Assembly (NCBI RefSeq): GCF_020010905.1
Contig: NZ_JAGJBY010000001.1
Location: 3,368,001 to 3,432,000, forward strand
Reading direction: 5' to 3'
DNA: 64,000 bases
Origin: Streptomyces acidiscabies
Lineage (GTDB): Bacteria; Actinomycetota; Actinomycetes; Streptomycetales; Streptomycetaceae
Shown here: in pieces, positions 8,774 through 17,644 of the stretch
Layout of the letters: each line of letters starts with the position of its first letter
Numbering within the stretch: the stretch's first letter is position 1
The notes under the pieces: model-generated
The model's input: the letters and a program-made list of their open reading frames with translations, nothing else
Database searches by the model: none
Told to the model about the DNA's origin: nothing
Program-made: the position numbers and the translations under genes

Positions 8774-10198
8774 CTACGGCAACGACGGCAACGGCGGAAC
8801 CGGCGGCATAGAGGGAAACGCAGGCAACGCCCCCTCATAAACCCACGCATCAAAAAACTCATCCACCGGCTCAGCAGCAAACCGCCCCACATGAGCCACA
8901 AACGTGGACGTAGTCACAGCACCCCCCCGATGCAACCCGGCCCACCCACGCAACATAGGAAAGAACGCGGCATCCCCCAACAAACACCGCACAGCATGAA
9001 CAACCACCCCACCCCGTTCATACAACCGATCGTCGAACATCAACTTCCGCCCAGGATCGGCAAGCCGCAGATCCTGAGGCAACCCGGCGAGCAACCGATA
9101 AGCAGCCGAGGCAAGTTGATGAGCACTCCGCCCCCCGGACCGCTCGGACCACAACCACTCGGCGTACTTGGCCAGCCCTTCGTTGAGCCAGATGTGCCGC
9201 CAGTCGGCGACGGACACACTGTTCCCGAACCACTGATGAGCCAGCTCGTGGGCAACGAGCCGCTCCGACCCCCGAGCCCCGTCGACATGGTTGATCCCGA
9301 AGAGCGACAACCCCTGCGCCTCGACGGGCACATCAAGCTCTTCCTCGGTGACGACAACGGCGTACTCGTCGAACGGATAGGGCCCGAACACCTCCTGGAA
9401 CAGCTCCATCATGGCGGGCTGCCGAGCGAAGTCACGGGAGAAGAGGGGAAGCAACTCGGCGGGAATATGCCCGTGTTGAGGCACACCCCCGGGCCCGAGA
9501 TCCCCGAGCAGAACCGTCTGGTACTTCCCGATGGCAAGCCCGACGAGATAACTGGAGGTGGGGGCGGACTGCTCGTACACCCAAGTAGTCGTGGACGCAC
9601 GGGTGGTACGCGTGAGCAACCGCCCCCCGGTCACCACGGAATACGCGGAGGGAACGGTCACGGACAGCAGATAGGACGCCTTGTCGGCGGGCCGGTCGTT
9701 GCAGGGGAACCAGGACGGCGCCCCCACCGGCTGACTAGCGACCAGGGCCCCATCCCCCAGCTCCTCCCAACCGATCCCGCCCCAGGGGCTGTTGACCGGC
9801 TTGGGATTCCCGGACCAGTGCACCTCGACGGTGAACGCGGCACCCCCGCGCACGGACTTGGCGGGCCGGACCCGCAACCGCCCGCCCCGGTGGGTGTATT
9901 GAGCCTGCCGCCCGTCGACACGGACGCGGCCTATACGGAAGTCCGCGAGGTTCAGGAAGAACTCACCGAGCGCCCCCCGCCCGGCGATCGCGTTGATCCG
10001 GGCCGTCCCGGACAACCGGTTCGGCCCAGGACGGTAGTCCAGCGTGATCTCGTAGCGATGCACGCGGTAGCGAGGGTCGCCGTTGTCCGGGAAGTACGGG
10101 TCCGGCCCCGCTGTCTGCTGAACTGCCACTACCGCGTCCGCTCCCTGCGCCGTGCCACTCGAACTGCCGCTCATGGACACCGAGTGGCCCGCGCTCAC
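8774..10198 (-). CDS. M1-family zinc aminopeptidase
   Basis: A 474-residue gluzincin with HELAH at residues 317-321 and the third zinc ligand Glu340 in NEGLAKYAEW, the HExxH-x18-E pattern of M1 peptidases. An N-terminal beta-sandwich precedes the catalytic domain. The exopeptidase GAMEN motif is replaced by AQGLSLFG, and the C-terminal helical domain of large PepN enzymes is absent, as in other short actinobacterial M1 proteins. I see no signal peptide. The GTG at 10196-10198 shares four bases with the stop of the upstream NRPS-like gene (GTGA), which indicates translational coupling; an ATG eight codons later is the alternative. It probably acts with the product or precursors of that enzyme. 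Confidence 0.88.
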   Translation of the reverse strand: MSAGHSVSMSGSSSGTAQGADAVVAVQQTAGPDPYFPDNGDPRYRVHRYEITLDYRPGPNRLSGTARINAIAGRGALGEFFLNLADFRIGRVRVDGRQAQYTHRGGRLRVRPAKSVRGGAAFTVEVHWSGNPKPVNSPWGGIGWEELGDGALVASQPVGAPSWFPCNDRPADKASYLLSVTVPSAYSVVTGGRLLTRTTRASTTTWVYEQSAPTSSYLVGLAIGKYQTVLLGDLGPGGVPQHGHIPAELLPLFSRDFARQPAMMELFQEVFGPYPFDEYAVVVTEEELDVPVEAQGLSLFGINHVDGARGSERLVAHELAHQWFGNSVSVADWRHIWLNEGLAKYAEWLWSERSGGRSAHQLASAAYRLLAGLPQDLRLADPGRKLMFDDRLYERGGVVVHAVRCLLGDAAFFPMLRGWAGLHRGGAVTTSTFVAHVGRFAAEPVDEFFDAWVYEGALPAFPSMPPVPPLPSLP

Positions 10199-13100
10199 GG
10201 GCGCCACGACTCGATGGGATTGCCCAGCCAGCGGGTGCCGTCGGGGACGGACTCCGCGGCCATGACGAGCGACGCGGGACCCAGTGTCGTACGGGCCCCG
10301 ATCGTGCTGCCGGGCAGCACGATTCCGCCAGGGCCCAGTGTGGCGCCCTCACGGAGTACCACAGTATCCGTCCGCAAGATCCGGTCGTGGAAGAGGTGAG
10401 TCTGGAGCACGCAGCCACGATTCACGGTGGAACCGTCCGAAAGCGTCACCAAGTCGGCCTCGGGAAGCCAGTGCGACTCCAGCCAGACACCCTTCCCGAT
10501 CCGCGCACCGAGCCCCCGCTGGAAGGCGGTCATGACGACGGTCCCGGGCACCGCGTTCGCCAGCCACGGTACGGCGACGACCTCGACGAACGTGTCCGCC
10601 AGCTCGTTGCGCCACACGAAGGAGCTCCACAGCGGGTGCTCCCCGGCCCGATGCCGCCCGACCAGCGCCCACTTGGCGGCGATGGCCAGCAACGCGCCCG
10701 CGAGACCGGCCCCCAGCACCACGACCCCGCCCAGCAGGAACCCCCACGCCCCCAGCACCGACAGCGCGGCCACCACCCCCGCCGCGATCCCCGCCGAGCA
10801 GAACACCGGCACGATCCGGCACAGTTCGACGAGCCCGCGCGCCCACAGCAGGTGCGCCGGCGGGTCGTACGTACGGCTCTGGTCGCCGCCCGAGGCGCTG
10901 CGCGGCAGCTTCATCGGCGGCAGCCCCAGGTACGAACTGCCCTTCTTCGCCTTCTTCGGCGTCGCCGACAGCACCCCGACGAGCCCGCCCTCGGGCACCG
11001 ACCGGCCCGGCGCGGTCATCCCGGAGTTCCCGAGGAACGCCCGCCGCCCGATCTCGGCCTTCCCGATCCGCACCCAGCCACCGCCGAGTTCGTACGGCGC
11101 GGTCAGCGTGTCGTCGGCGAGGAACGCGCCCTCACCGACCGTCGTCAGACTCGGCAGCGCCAGCACGGTCGACACCTCGGCGCCCCGCCCGATCCGCATA
11201 CCGAGCGCCCGCAGCCACACGGGCGTGACGAGCCCGGCGTACAGCGGGAACAGCGTCTCGCGCGCCTGGTCCATCAGCTGCGTCACGGTCCACGCCTGCC
11301 ACCCGACCCGGCTGTGCGTCGGATACGTCCCCGTACCCAGCCGCAGGCTGAGCAGCCGTACGCCGACGAGGATCAGGGACGCGTAGACGAGGCCGTACGC
11401 GAGGGTCGCCGGGACGAGCGCGTACAGGACGCCCGGCCACACCGCTCCGCCGGGACGGACGAACACCGACGCCATCAGCAGCGCGACGGCCGCCGCGGCC
11501 ACCGGCAGCAGGCTGAGCGCGCCGCCCGTCAGGCCGTACATGAACCGCCAGTACGTGCCCCGCGCCGGCCGCTCCTTGGGCCAACTCCGCTTCGCCTTGC
11601 CCAGCTTGACTGCCGGAGCCCCCGCCCAGCGCTGTCCGGTCGGGATCTGGCCGACGACGGCCGAACCCGGCGCCACCTCGGCCCGCTTGCCGACCCGCGC
11701 CCCCGGGAACAGGGCACTGCGCGTACCCACGACGGCGTGCGCGCCGACCTTGACCGCGCCGATCTCCAGCCGGTCCCCGTCCAGCCACCAGCCGGACAGG
11801 TCGACCTCGGACTCGACGGCCGCCCCGCGCCCCAGCTTCAGCATGCCCGTCACCGGCGGCAGCGAGTGCAGGTCCACCTCGGGCCCGATCTTCGCGCCCA
11901 GCGCCCGCGCGTACCGCTCCAGCCAGGCCCCGGTCAGCGAGGTCGCCCCGCTGAACTCGGCCAGCCGCTCGGCCGTCCACAGCCGCAGATGCACACTGCC
12001 ACCGCGCGGATACCGGCCCGGCTTCACCCCGCGCAGCAGCAGCCGCGCGCCACCCGCCGCGATCCCCAGCCGCCCGGCCGGAGTGAACAGCACCAGCGCG
12101 ACGAGCCCGATCACCCACCACGACGCGGTCGGCAGCCAGGTGTACCCCGGCAGCAGGTTCCCGGCGGCGGCCAGCGCCACCGCCCACCGCAGCCCCGTCA
12201 GCGTGAACAGCGGCAGCAGCGCCAGGAGTTGGATCACCTGCGCGCGCACCGGGACCGGCGCGATGACCCGCGTCGACCCGTCGTCCTGCGCCGACTCCTC
12301 AAGATGCCGGGCGAGTTTGCGCAGCACCGGCTGCTGATAGATGTCCAGGACGGCCGCGCTCGGATACCGCTGCCGCAGCCGCGTCGTGAGCTGCGCGGCG
12401 GACAGGCTGCCACCGCCTATGGCGAAGAAGTCGTCGGAAGCGCTGGACACCTCAGTACCCAGGACCTCGGTCCACTGCTCGGCGAGCCACGCCTCCGTCC
12501 CGTACAACTCCTCCTTCGCAGAAGAGGTTTGCAGATTCGGCAGCGGCCACGGCAGAGCGTTGCGGTCCACCTTCCCCGAGGTACGCGTGGGGAGTTCGTC
12601 GACCGCCGCCAGCAACGGCACCAGCGCGGCCGGGAGTTCGGCCCGCAGCCGCTCCACGGCAGCCGCCTGGTCCCAGCCCTCCTGCGTCACCACGTACCCG
12701 ACGAGCAGCTGATTCCCGCTGCGCGCGGTCCGTACGGCCGCCGCCGCACCCGCCACACCCGGCAGCGCCTGCAACGCGGCGTCCACCTCGCCGAGTTCGA
12801 TCCGCCGCCCGCCCAGCTTGATCTGCTCGTCGGCCCGCCCGAGGAACAACAGCCCCTCGGGATCGGCCTGGACGAGGTCACCGCTGCGGTACGCCCGCTC
12901 CCAGCCCAGGGATTCGAGCGGCGCGTACTTCTCGGCGTCCTTCTCCGCGTCGAGATACCGCGCGAGCCCGACGCCGCCGATCACCAACTGCCCGGTGCCG
13001 CCCATGAGTACGGGCTCACCGGCGTCGTCCACGACCGCCAACTCCCAGCCGTCCAGCGGGAGTCCGATTCGGATCGGCTCCTCGCCGGTCATCAGCGCGG

Positions 13101-14037
13101 CACACGCCACGACCGTCGCCTCGGTCGGACCGTACGTGTTCCACACCTCCCGCCCCTCGGTCACCAGCCGCTGAGCCAGCTCGGGCGGGCACGCCTCGCC
13201 GCCGAAGATCAGCAGGCGTACGTCGTTGAGGGTCTCGGGCTCCCACAGCGCGGCGAGCGTCGGCACCGTCGACACGACGGTGATCTCCTGCTCCACCAGC
13301 CAGGGCCCGAGGTCGGCGCCGCTGCGTACCTGGGAGCGCGGTACGGGGACCAGGCAGGCGCCGTAGCGCCAGGCGAGCCACATCTCCTCGCAGGACGCGT
13401 CGAAGGCCACGGAGAGGCCCGCCATGACCCGGTCACCGGGTCCGATCGGCTCCTCGGCGAGGAACAGCCGCGCCTCGGCGTCCACGAAGGCCGCCGCGCT
13501 GCGGTGCGTGACCGCGACGCCCTTGGGCTTGCCGGTCGACCCGGACGTGAAGATGATCCACGCGTCGTGCTCGACGCCCGGCCGCCCCGCCGGTCCGCCC
13601 TCGCCCGGGTGGACGGTGATCGCGTTCCCGCCGGTGATCACGGCACGGACGTCCGCCTCGCCGAACACCAGGTCGGCGCGCTCGTCCGGGTCCTCGGCGT
13701 CCACCGGCACGTACGCGGCGCCGACCGCGAGGACGGCCAGGATCGCGACGTACAGATCGTTCGTCCCCGACGGCACCCGCACCCCGACCCGGTCGCCGAG
13801 GCCGACGCCCGCCTGCGCGAGCCGGCCCCGCAACCGGGCCACCTCACCGGCGAGTTCGCGGTAGGTGAGCTGGGCGTTTCCGTCGTCGAGCGCGGGCTCG
13901 TCGCCGTAGAAGCGCACAGCGCTGTCGAAGACGTCGACGAGCGTGCGCGCCGGGGCGGCAGAGCCCCCCGAGAACCGCGCGAACGCCGTCTCCTCCTCTT
14001 CGAACAAGGCCGTGCTGACCTCGTGTATGGCCGCCAT
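10195..14037 (-). CDS. Pls/PosA-family NRPS-like protein (A-PCP plus membrane and acyltransferase-like domains)
   Basis: A 1280-residue single-module protein. The adenylation domain (about residues 35-500) has FTSGSTGKPKG at 163-173, NTYGPTEAT at 300-308, YRSGD at 383-387 and the catalytic Lys489 in RTSGKVDRNAL. The carrier domain has GGGSLSAAQL with the phosphopantetheine Ser544. From about 610 on there are transmembrane helices separated by left-handed beta-helix (hexapeptide) repeats. This is the architecture of epsilon-poly-lysine-synthetase-like proteins that make isopeptide-linked poly-amino acids without a condensation domain. The ATG at 14035-14037 has GAGGGA upstream. The amino acid used cannot be told from the sequence by eye. 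Confidence 0.9.
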   Translation of the reverse strand: MAAIHEVSTALFEEEETAFARFSGGSAAPARTLVDVFDSAVRFYGDEPALDDGNAQLTYRELAGEVARLRGRLAQAGVGLGDRVGVRVPSGTNDLYVAILAVLAVGAAYVPVDAEDPDERADLVFGEADVRAVITGGNAITVHPGEGGPAGRPGVEHDAWIIFTSGSTGKPKGVAVTHRSAAAFVDAEARLFLAEEPIGPGDRVMAGLSVAFDASCEEMWLAWRYGACLVPVPRSQVRSGADLGPWLVEQEITVVSTVPTLAALWEPETLNDVRLLIFGGEACPPELAQRLVTEGREVWNTYGPTEATVVACAALMTGEEPIRIGLPLDGWELAVVDDAGEPVLMGGTGQLVIGGVGLARYLDAEKDAEKYAPLESLGWERAYRSGDLVQADPEGLLFLGRADEQIKLGGRRIELGEVDAALQALPGVAGAAAAVRTARSGNQLLVGYVVTQEGWDQAAAVERLRAELPAALVPLLAAVDELPTRTSGKVDRNALPWPLPNLQTSSAKEELYGTEAWLAEQWTEVLGTEVSSASDDFFAIGGGSLSAAQLTTRLRQRYPSAAVLDIYQQPVLRKLARHLEESAQDDGSTRVIAPVPVRAQVIQLLALLPLFTLTGLRWAVALAAAGNLLPGYTWLPTASWWVIGLVALVLFTPAGRLGIAAGGARLLLRGVKPGRYPRGGSVHLRLWTAERLAEFSGATSLTGAWLERYARALGAKIGPEVDLHSLPPVTGMLKLGRGAAVESEVDLSGWWLDGDRLEIGAVKVGAHAVVGTRSALFPGARVGKRAEVAPGSAVVGQIPTGQRWAGAPAVKLGKAKRSWPKERPARGTYWRFMYGLTGGALSLLPVAAAAVALLMASVFVRPGGAVWPGVLYALVPATLAYGLVYASLILVGVRLLSLRLGTGTYPTHSRVGWQAWTVTQLMDQARETLFPLYAGLVTPVWLRALGMRIGRGAEVSTVLALPSLTTVGEGAFLADDTLTAPYELGGGWVRIGKAEIGRRAFLGNSGMTAPGRSVPEGGLVGVLSATPKKAKKGSSYLGLPPMKLPRSASGGDQSRTYDPPAHLLWARGLVELCRIVPVFCSAGIAAGVVAALSVLGAWGFLLGGVVVLGAGLAGALLAIAAKWALVGRHRAGEHPLWSSFVWRNELADTFVEVVAVPWLANAVPGTVVMTAFQRGLGARIGKGVWLESHWLPEADLVTLSDGSTVNRGCVLQTHLFHDRILRTDTVVLREGATLGPGGIVLPGSTIGARTTLGPASLVMAAESVPDGTRWLGNPIESWRP

Positions 14038-14268
14038 CAGGTCCCTCGCGTCTCGTGCCCGGAAACCTCCGGGGCGCTGGCGGGCCCGCAGGTATGCCTG
14101 GGGTTGTCCGGCTCCAGCCCGTAACAAGCCGGAAATTTTAGTACCACGCTATGGATCAACCGGTTCGACAGCCACCGCAGAGACCCGTTCGAGCCACCGA
14201 TCGAGACTCTGGGCAAGGCTCTGACCTGCGCGATCTTGGTACGGAGGAGAGATCCACCACATAACGAA

Positions 14269-14300
14269 CGAAGGCCCCGACCGACTGGTCGGAGCCTTCG
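14269..14300 (-). terminator. Terminator of tRNA-Leu
   Basis: An inverted repeat with arms of about 13 bases (CGAAGGCcCCGACC and its complement, one mismatch) around a four-base loop lies just downstream of the tRNA 3' end on the minus strand. It is followed by a T-containing tail. Confidence 0.8.
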
Positions 14301-14307
14301 CTCACTG

Positions 14308-14392
14308 TGTCCGAGGGGGGACTTGAACCCCCACGCCCGATAAAGGGCACTAGCACCTCAAGCTAGCGCGTCTGCCATTCCGCCACCCGGAC
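14308..14392 (-). tRNA. tRNA-Leu (anticodon GAG)
   Basis: An 85-nt class II tRNA read on the minus strand. The acceptor arm GTCCGGG pairs with CTCGGAC plus discriminator A. The anticodon stem CTAGC/GCTAG encloses the loop TTGAGGT with anticodon GAG at 14357-14359. A long variable arm and a GGTTCAAGTC T-loop complete it. CCA is not encoded. No repeated copy of its 3' end was seen nearby, so there is no sign of an integrated element using it as an attachment site. Confidence 0.96.
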
Positions 14393-14575
14393 GGGGTGTG
14401 TCTCGCGCGGGTTTCCCCGGCGGCGACTCCGTAAACATTACCAGGGTTTCCGGGGTGCTCGATCACGGGTGGTCCGGCGTGAACGGTGTGTGACGAGGTG
14501 GGAGCGGTCTTGGGTGTCGGGGGCGGGGGAGGGAGGATGAGAGGAGAGACAGCACCGGCAGCGGGAGGCACAGGC

Positions 14576-15901
14576 GTGAGCGACACGGGCACGGGCGGGT
14601 ACGTCAGGGGCGAGGACGAGGTCGTGGACCTCTGTTCCGAGCTGATCCGGTTCGACACCAGCAATTACGGCGACCACTCGGGCCCGGGGGAGCGGCAGGC
14701 GGCCGAGTGGGTCGCGGAGAAGCTCGCCGAGGTCGGTCTCGAGCCGAAGATCTTCGAGTCGCACCCCGGCCGCGCCTCCACCGTGGCCCGCATCGAGGGC
14801 GAGGACCCCTCGCGGCCCGCGCTCCTCATCCACGGCCACCTCGACGTCGTCCCCGCGAACGCGGACGACTGGACGCACCACCCGTTCTCCGGCGAGGTCG
14901 CGGACGGCTGCGTGTGGGGGCGCGGCGCCGTCGACATGAAGGACATGGACGCGATGACCCTCGCGGTCGTCCGCGACCGCCTGCGCAGCGGGCGCAAGCC
15001 GCCCCGGGACATCGTCCTGGCGTTCCTCGCGGACGAGGAGGCCGGCGGCACGTACGGCGCGCGCCACCTCGTCGACAACCACCCCGACCTCTTCGAGGGC
15101 GTCACCGAGGGGATCAGCGAGGTCGGCGGGTTCTCCTTCACCGTCAGCGAGGAGCGGCGGCTCTACCTCATCCAGACGGCCGAGAAGGGCATGCACTGGA
15201 TGAAGCTGACCGTCGCCGGTACGGCCGGACACGGCTCGATGATCCACCGCGACAACGCGATCACCGAACTGTCCGAGGCCGTCGCCCGCGTCGGACGCCA
15301 CAAGTGGCCCGTCCGCGTCACCAAGACCACCCGCGCCTTCCTCGACGAACTTGGCGACGCGCTTGGCACCCCCCTCGACCCCGAGGACATGGAGGCCACC
15401 CTCGCCCGCCTCGGCGGCATCGCCAAGCTGATCGGCGCGACCCTCAGCAACACCGCGAACCCCACCCAGCTCGGCGCCGGCTACAAGGTCAACGTCATCC
15501 CCGGCGAGGCCACCGCCCACATCGACGGCCGCTTCCTGCCCGGCCACGAGGACGAGTTCCTCACCGACCTCGACCGCCTCCTCGGCCCCCGCGTACGCCG
15601 CGAGGACGTCCACTCCGACAAGGCGCTGGAGACCTCCTTCGACGGCACCCTCGTCGACGCCATGTCCGCCGCGCTGCTCGCCGAGGACCCCACCGCCAAG
15701 GCCGTCCCCTACATGCTCTCCGGCGGCACCGACGCCAAGTCCTTCGACGACCTCGGCATCCGCGGCTTCGGCTTCGCGCCGCTGAAGCTGCCGCCGGAGC
15801 TGGACTTCGCGGGCATGTTCCACGGGGTCGACGAGCGCGTGCCGGTCGACGGGCTCCAGTTCGGGGTGCGCGTCCTGGACCGGTTCATCGACGCGTCCTG
15901 A
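14576..15901 (+). CDS. M20/M25/M40-family zinc metallopeptidase
   Basis: A 441-residue dipeptidase or deacylase-type hydrolase. The zinc ligands and catalytic residues are visible: His88 in HGHLDVVP, Asp120 in GRGAVDMKD, Glu154-Glu155 in ADEEAGG, and the dimerisation domain follows (GTAGHGSMIHRDN). The GTG at 14576-14578 with GGGAGG upstream gives the usual length for this Streptomyces family; an in-frame ATG at 14537 would add 13 residues. It is monocistronic, between the tRNA and the chaplin genes. The actual substrate (dipeptides or N-acyl amino acids) cannot be decided. Confidence 0.9.
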   Translation: MSDTGTGGYVRGEDEVVDLCSELIRFDTSNYGDHSGPGERQAAEWVAEKLAEVGLEPKIFESHPGRASTVARIEGEDPSRPALLIHGHLDVVPANADDWTHHPFSGEVADGCVWGRGAVDMKDMDAMTLAVVRDRLRSGRKPPRDIVLAFLADEEAGGTYGARHLVDNHPDLFEGVTEGISEVGGFSFTVSEERRLYLIQTAEKGMHWMKLTVAGTAGHGSMIHRDNAITELSEAVARVGRHKWPVRVTKTTRAFLDELGDALGTPLDPEDMEATLARLGGIAKLIGATLSNTANPTQLGAGYKVNVIPGEATAHIDGRFLPGHEDEFLTDLDRLLGPRVRREDVHSDKALETSFDGTLVDAMSAALLAEDPTAKAVPYMLSGGTDAKSFDDLGIRGFGFAPLKLPPELDFAGMFHGVDERVPVDGLQFGVRVLDRFIDAS

Positions 15902-16036
15902 AGGGGCCGCGCGCCTGTTCGGTCTCCCCTCGGACGGGTGAATCCGACCATACGCTCGTAGCCCCAATGGCTCCTCCTCGTTACAGGTCGTGCGGCCCGC
16001 TCCTTGGGCCGTCTACCTACTCAGGAGGAAATACAC

Positions 16037-16270
16037 ATGATCAAGAAGGTCGTCGCCGCCGCTGCCGCCACCGGTGGTCTCGTTCTCGCGGGCGCGGGCC
16101 TGGCCGTCGCCGACGCCGGTGCGCAGGGTGCTGCCGTGGGCTCCCCCGGCGTCCTGTCCGGCAACGTCATCCAGGTCCCCGTGCACGTCCCGGTGAACGT
16201 GTGCGGCAACACGATCTCCGTGATCGGCCTGCTGAACCCCGCCTTCGGCAACACCTGCATCAACAAGTGA
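16037..16270 (+). CDS. chpH: Short chaplin
   Basis: A 77-residue secreted, surface-active amyloid-forming protein that coats aerial hyphae and spores. A Sec signal peptide covers about residues 1-26 (cleavage after AVADA), then one chaplin domain with GSPGVLSGNVIQVPVHVPVNVCG and Cys56/Cys74, which form the conserved disulfide. An ideal AGGAGG ribosome site lies ahead of the ATG. It precedes a long chaplin in the same orientation, the arrangement of chpH and chpC in S. coelicolor; the symbol rests on this arrangement. A strong terminator separates the two genes. Confidence 0.93.
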   Translation: MIKKVVAAAAATGGLVLAGAGLAVADAGAQGAAVGSPGVLSGNVIQVPVHVPVNVCGNTISVIGLLNPAFGNTCINK

Positions 16271-16302
16271 CGCCACCCCGCTGAGGGGGCGTCCACGCCG
16301 TA

Positions 16303-16339
16303 CCGGCCCCGGAGCGCGCGCCATGCGCTCCGGGGCCGG
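16303..16339 (+). terminator. Hairpin terminator after the short chaplin
   Basis: A perfect 15-bp stem (16303-16317 with 16325-16339) closes a 7-base loop, 33 bp after the chaplin stop. There is no U-run, as is common in this genus. Confidence 0.8.
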
Positions 16340-16393
16340 CCGGTTTCGGCAACAGCGGACCACGTGGACATCAGTAAGGGCAGGTAATCAGCG

Positions 16394-17203
16394 ATGCGAC
16401 AGGTCACCCGCAAGGGGTTCATGACCGTGGCGGCGGCGACGGGGGCGATCGCCGCGGCGGGAGGGGTCGCCCACGCGGACTCCTCGGCGAACGGTTCCAC
16501 CGGGGAGTCGCCGGGGGTGCTCGCGGGAAACACGGTGTCGGTGCCGGTGCACGCACCGGTGAATGTGTGCGGGAACACCGTGAATGTGGTGGGGCTGCTC
16601 AATCCGGCGATGGGGAATTCGTGCGGGAACGGGGGCGGGGGTAAGGCAGGGGCCGGGTACGGGTCTGGCGGGCACGGCTCCGGTGGGTACGGCGGAGGGG
16701 GCGGGCACGGTGCTTCCGGGGGCGCGCACGCGGGCGGGCACGCCGGGGGGTCGCCCGGGGTCGGCTCCGGGAACCACGTCCAGGTCCCCATCGACGTACC
16801 GGTGAACCTGTGCGGCAACAGCATCGACGTCGTCGGGGCCATGAACCCGGCGTTCGGGAACGAGTGCGGTAACGGGACGTCGGGGCACCCGGGGCATCCC
16901 GGCGGGCCCGGCAACCCGGGGGGACCTGGTCATCCGGGTGGGCCTGGAGGTCCTGGTGGTCCGGGGCATCCCGGCAACCCTGGCATCCCCGGCACCTCGA
17001 ACCCCTCCGGCCCCACGCATCCCACCACCCCCACCCACCACACGCCCCCGAACCACGTCCCCCACACCGTCCAACACCCCACCCTCTCCGGGGAACTGGC
17101 GAGCACGGGTGCCGAACTCCCCCTGGGCCTCGCCCTCCCCGCCGGCGCGGGCATGCTCGTCGCCGGTGCGCTGCTCTACCGCCGGAAGAACACGTCCGGC
17201 TGA
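16394..17203 (+). CDS. chpC: Long chaplin with collagen-like spacer and sortase signal
   Basis: A 269-residue cell-wall-anchored chaplin. A signal peptide ends near AHA (about residue 28). Chaplin domain 1 spans about 39-78 (Cys59, Cys77) and domain 2 about 120-158 (Cys140, Cys158), joined by a Gly-rich linker. Residues 164-199 are twelve unbroken Gly-X-Pro triplets. A Pro/Thr/His stretch then leads to the sortase motif LASTG at 235-239, a hydrophobic segment and RRK. It would be linked to the peptidoglycan cross-bridge by a class E-type sortase and nucleate the small chaplins. The collagen-like block is unusual for a chaplin. Confidence 0.93.
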   Translation: MRQVTRKGFMTVAAATGAIAAAGGVAHADSSANGSTGESPGVLAGNTVSVPVHAPVNVCGNTVNVVGLLNPAMGNSCGNGGGGKAGAGYGSGGHGSGGYGGGGGHGASGGAHAGGHAGGSPGVGSGNHVQVPIDVPVNLCGNSIDVVGAMNPAFGNECGNGTSGHPGHPGGPGNPGGPGHPGGPGGPGGPGHPGNPGIPGTSNPSGPTHPTTPTHHTPPNHVPHTVQHPTLSGELASTGAELPLGLALPAGAGMLVAGALLYRRKNTSG

Positions 17204-17328
17204 CGGCGATCTTCGGCCAAGCTGAGGCAACGGCCGTAAAAATCACGGCAGAGCGACGCAGAGCACCCCAACTGCCGTGAAACCGCGAGGGTGATCCCGG
17301 ACACACGGATCACCCCGCGCGCAAAGCG

Positions 17329-17368
17329 CGACGGAGCGGGCCCCGACCCGGCGGGGCCCGCTCCGTCG
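17329..17368. terminator. Bidirectional terminator after the long chaplin
   Basis: A stem of about 17 bp around a 6-base loop (ACCCGG at 17346-17351) lies between the chaplin and the convergent DUF5703 gene. A second inverted repeat (17243-17251 with 17272-17280) precedes it. Confidence 0.75.
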
Positions 17369-17408
17369 TCTCGCCCGTCCCCTTCGGCCCCTTGGTCTGC
17401 GTTTCAGC

Positions 17409-17597
17409 TCACCACGTGGCCCGTACCTGGCGGATGATCCGCCGCCGCAACCGCACCCTGCGGCTGCCGTCCCGCATGAGGCTCAGACGGTGCAACTCCC
17501 AGTGACCGTACTCGGCATGGTCCGTCAGCAGACGCGCGGCTTCCTTGCGGGAAACCCCGCGCGGTACGTACACGTCGACAAATTCGTATTCCGGCAT
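17409..17597 (-). CDS. DUF5703 small conserved protein
   Basis: A 62-residue basic protein beginning MPEYEFVDVYVPRGVSRKEA and ending in an Arg-rich helix and QVRATW. The sequence matches the small actinobacterial DUF5703 family as I remember it; no function is known. It has no signal peptide or membrane segment. It is divergent from the neighbouring acidic protein across only 47 bp, so the two share a promoter region. Confidence 0.85.
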   Translation of the reverse strand: MPEYEFVDVYVPRGVSRKEAARLLTDHAEYGHWELHRLSLMRDGSRRVRLRRRIIRQVRATW

Positions 17598-17631
17598 CGC
17601 ATCTATTGTGCGGGCTGGTGCCTCGTACGGA

Positions 17632-17644
17632 TAGCGTCTGCACT
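17632..17644 (+). promoter_or_regulatory. -10 element placing the start codon at the transcript start
   Basis: TAGCGT at 17632-17637 lies seven bases before the ATG at 17645, and no ribosome site intervenes. This predicts a leaderless message for the acidic protein gene. Confidence 0.55.

Noticed and set aside
10387..14124. Long open frame on the plus strand opposite the Pls/PosA gene
   Set aside because: Composition is Arg/Pro/Gln/His-rich with no domain; it is the antisense shadow expected from GC-rich third positions of the real gene.
14269..14392. tRNA-Leu as integration site of a mobile element
   Set aside because: No integrase, no excisionase and no repeated tRNA 3' end were seen on either side.
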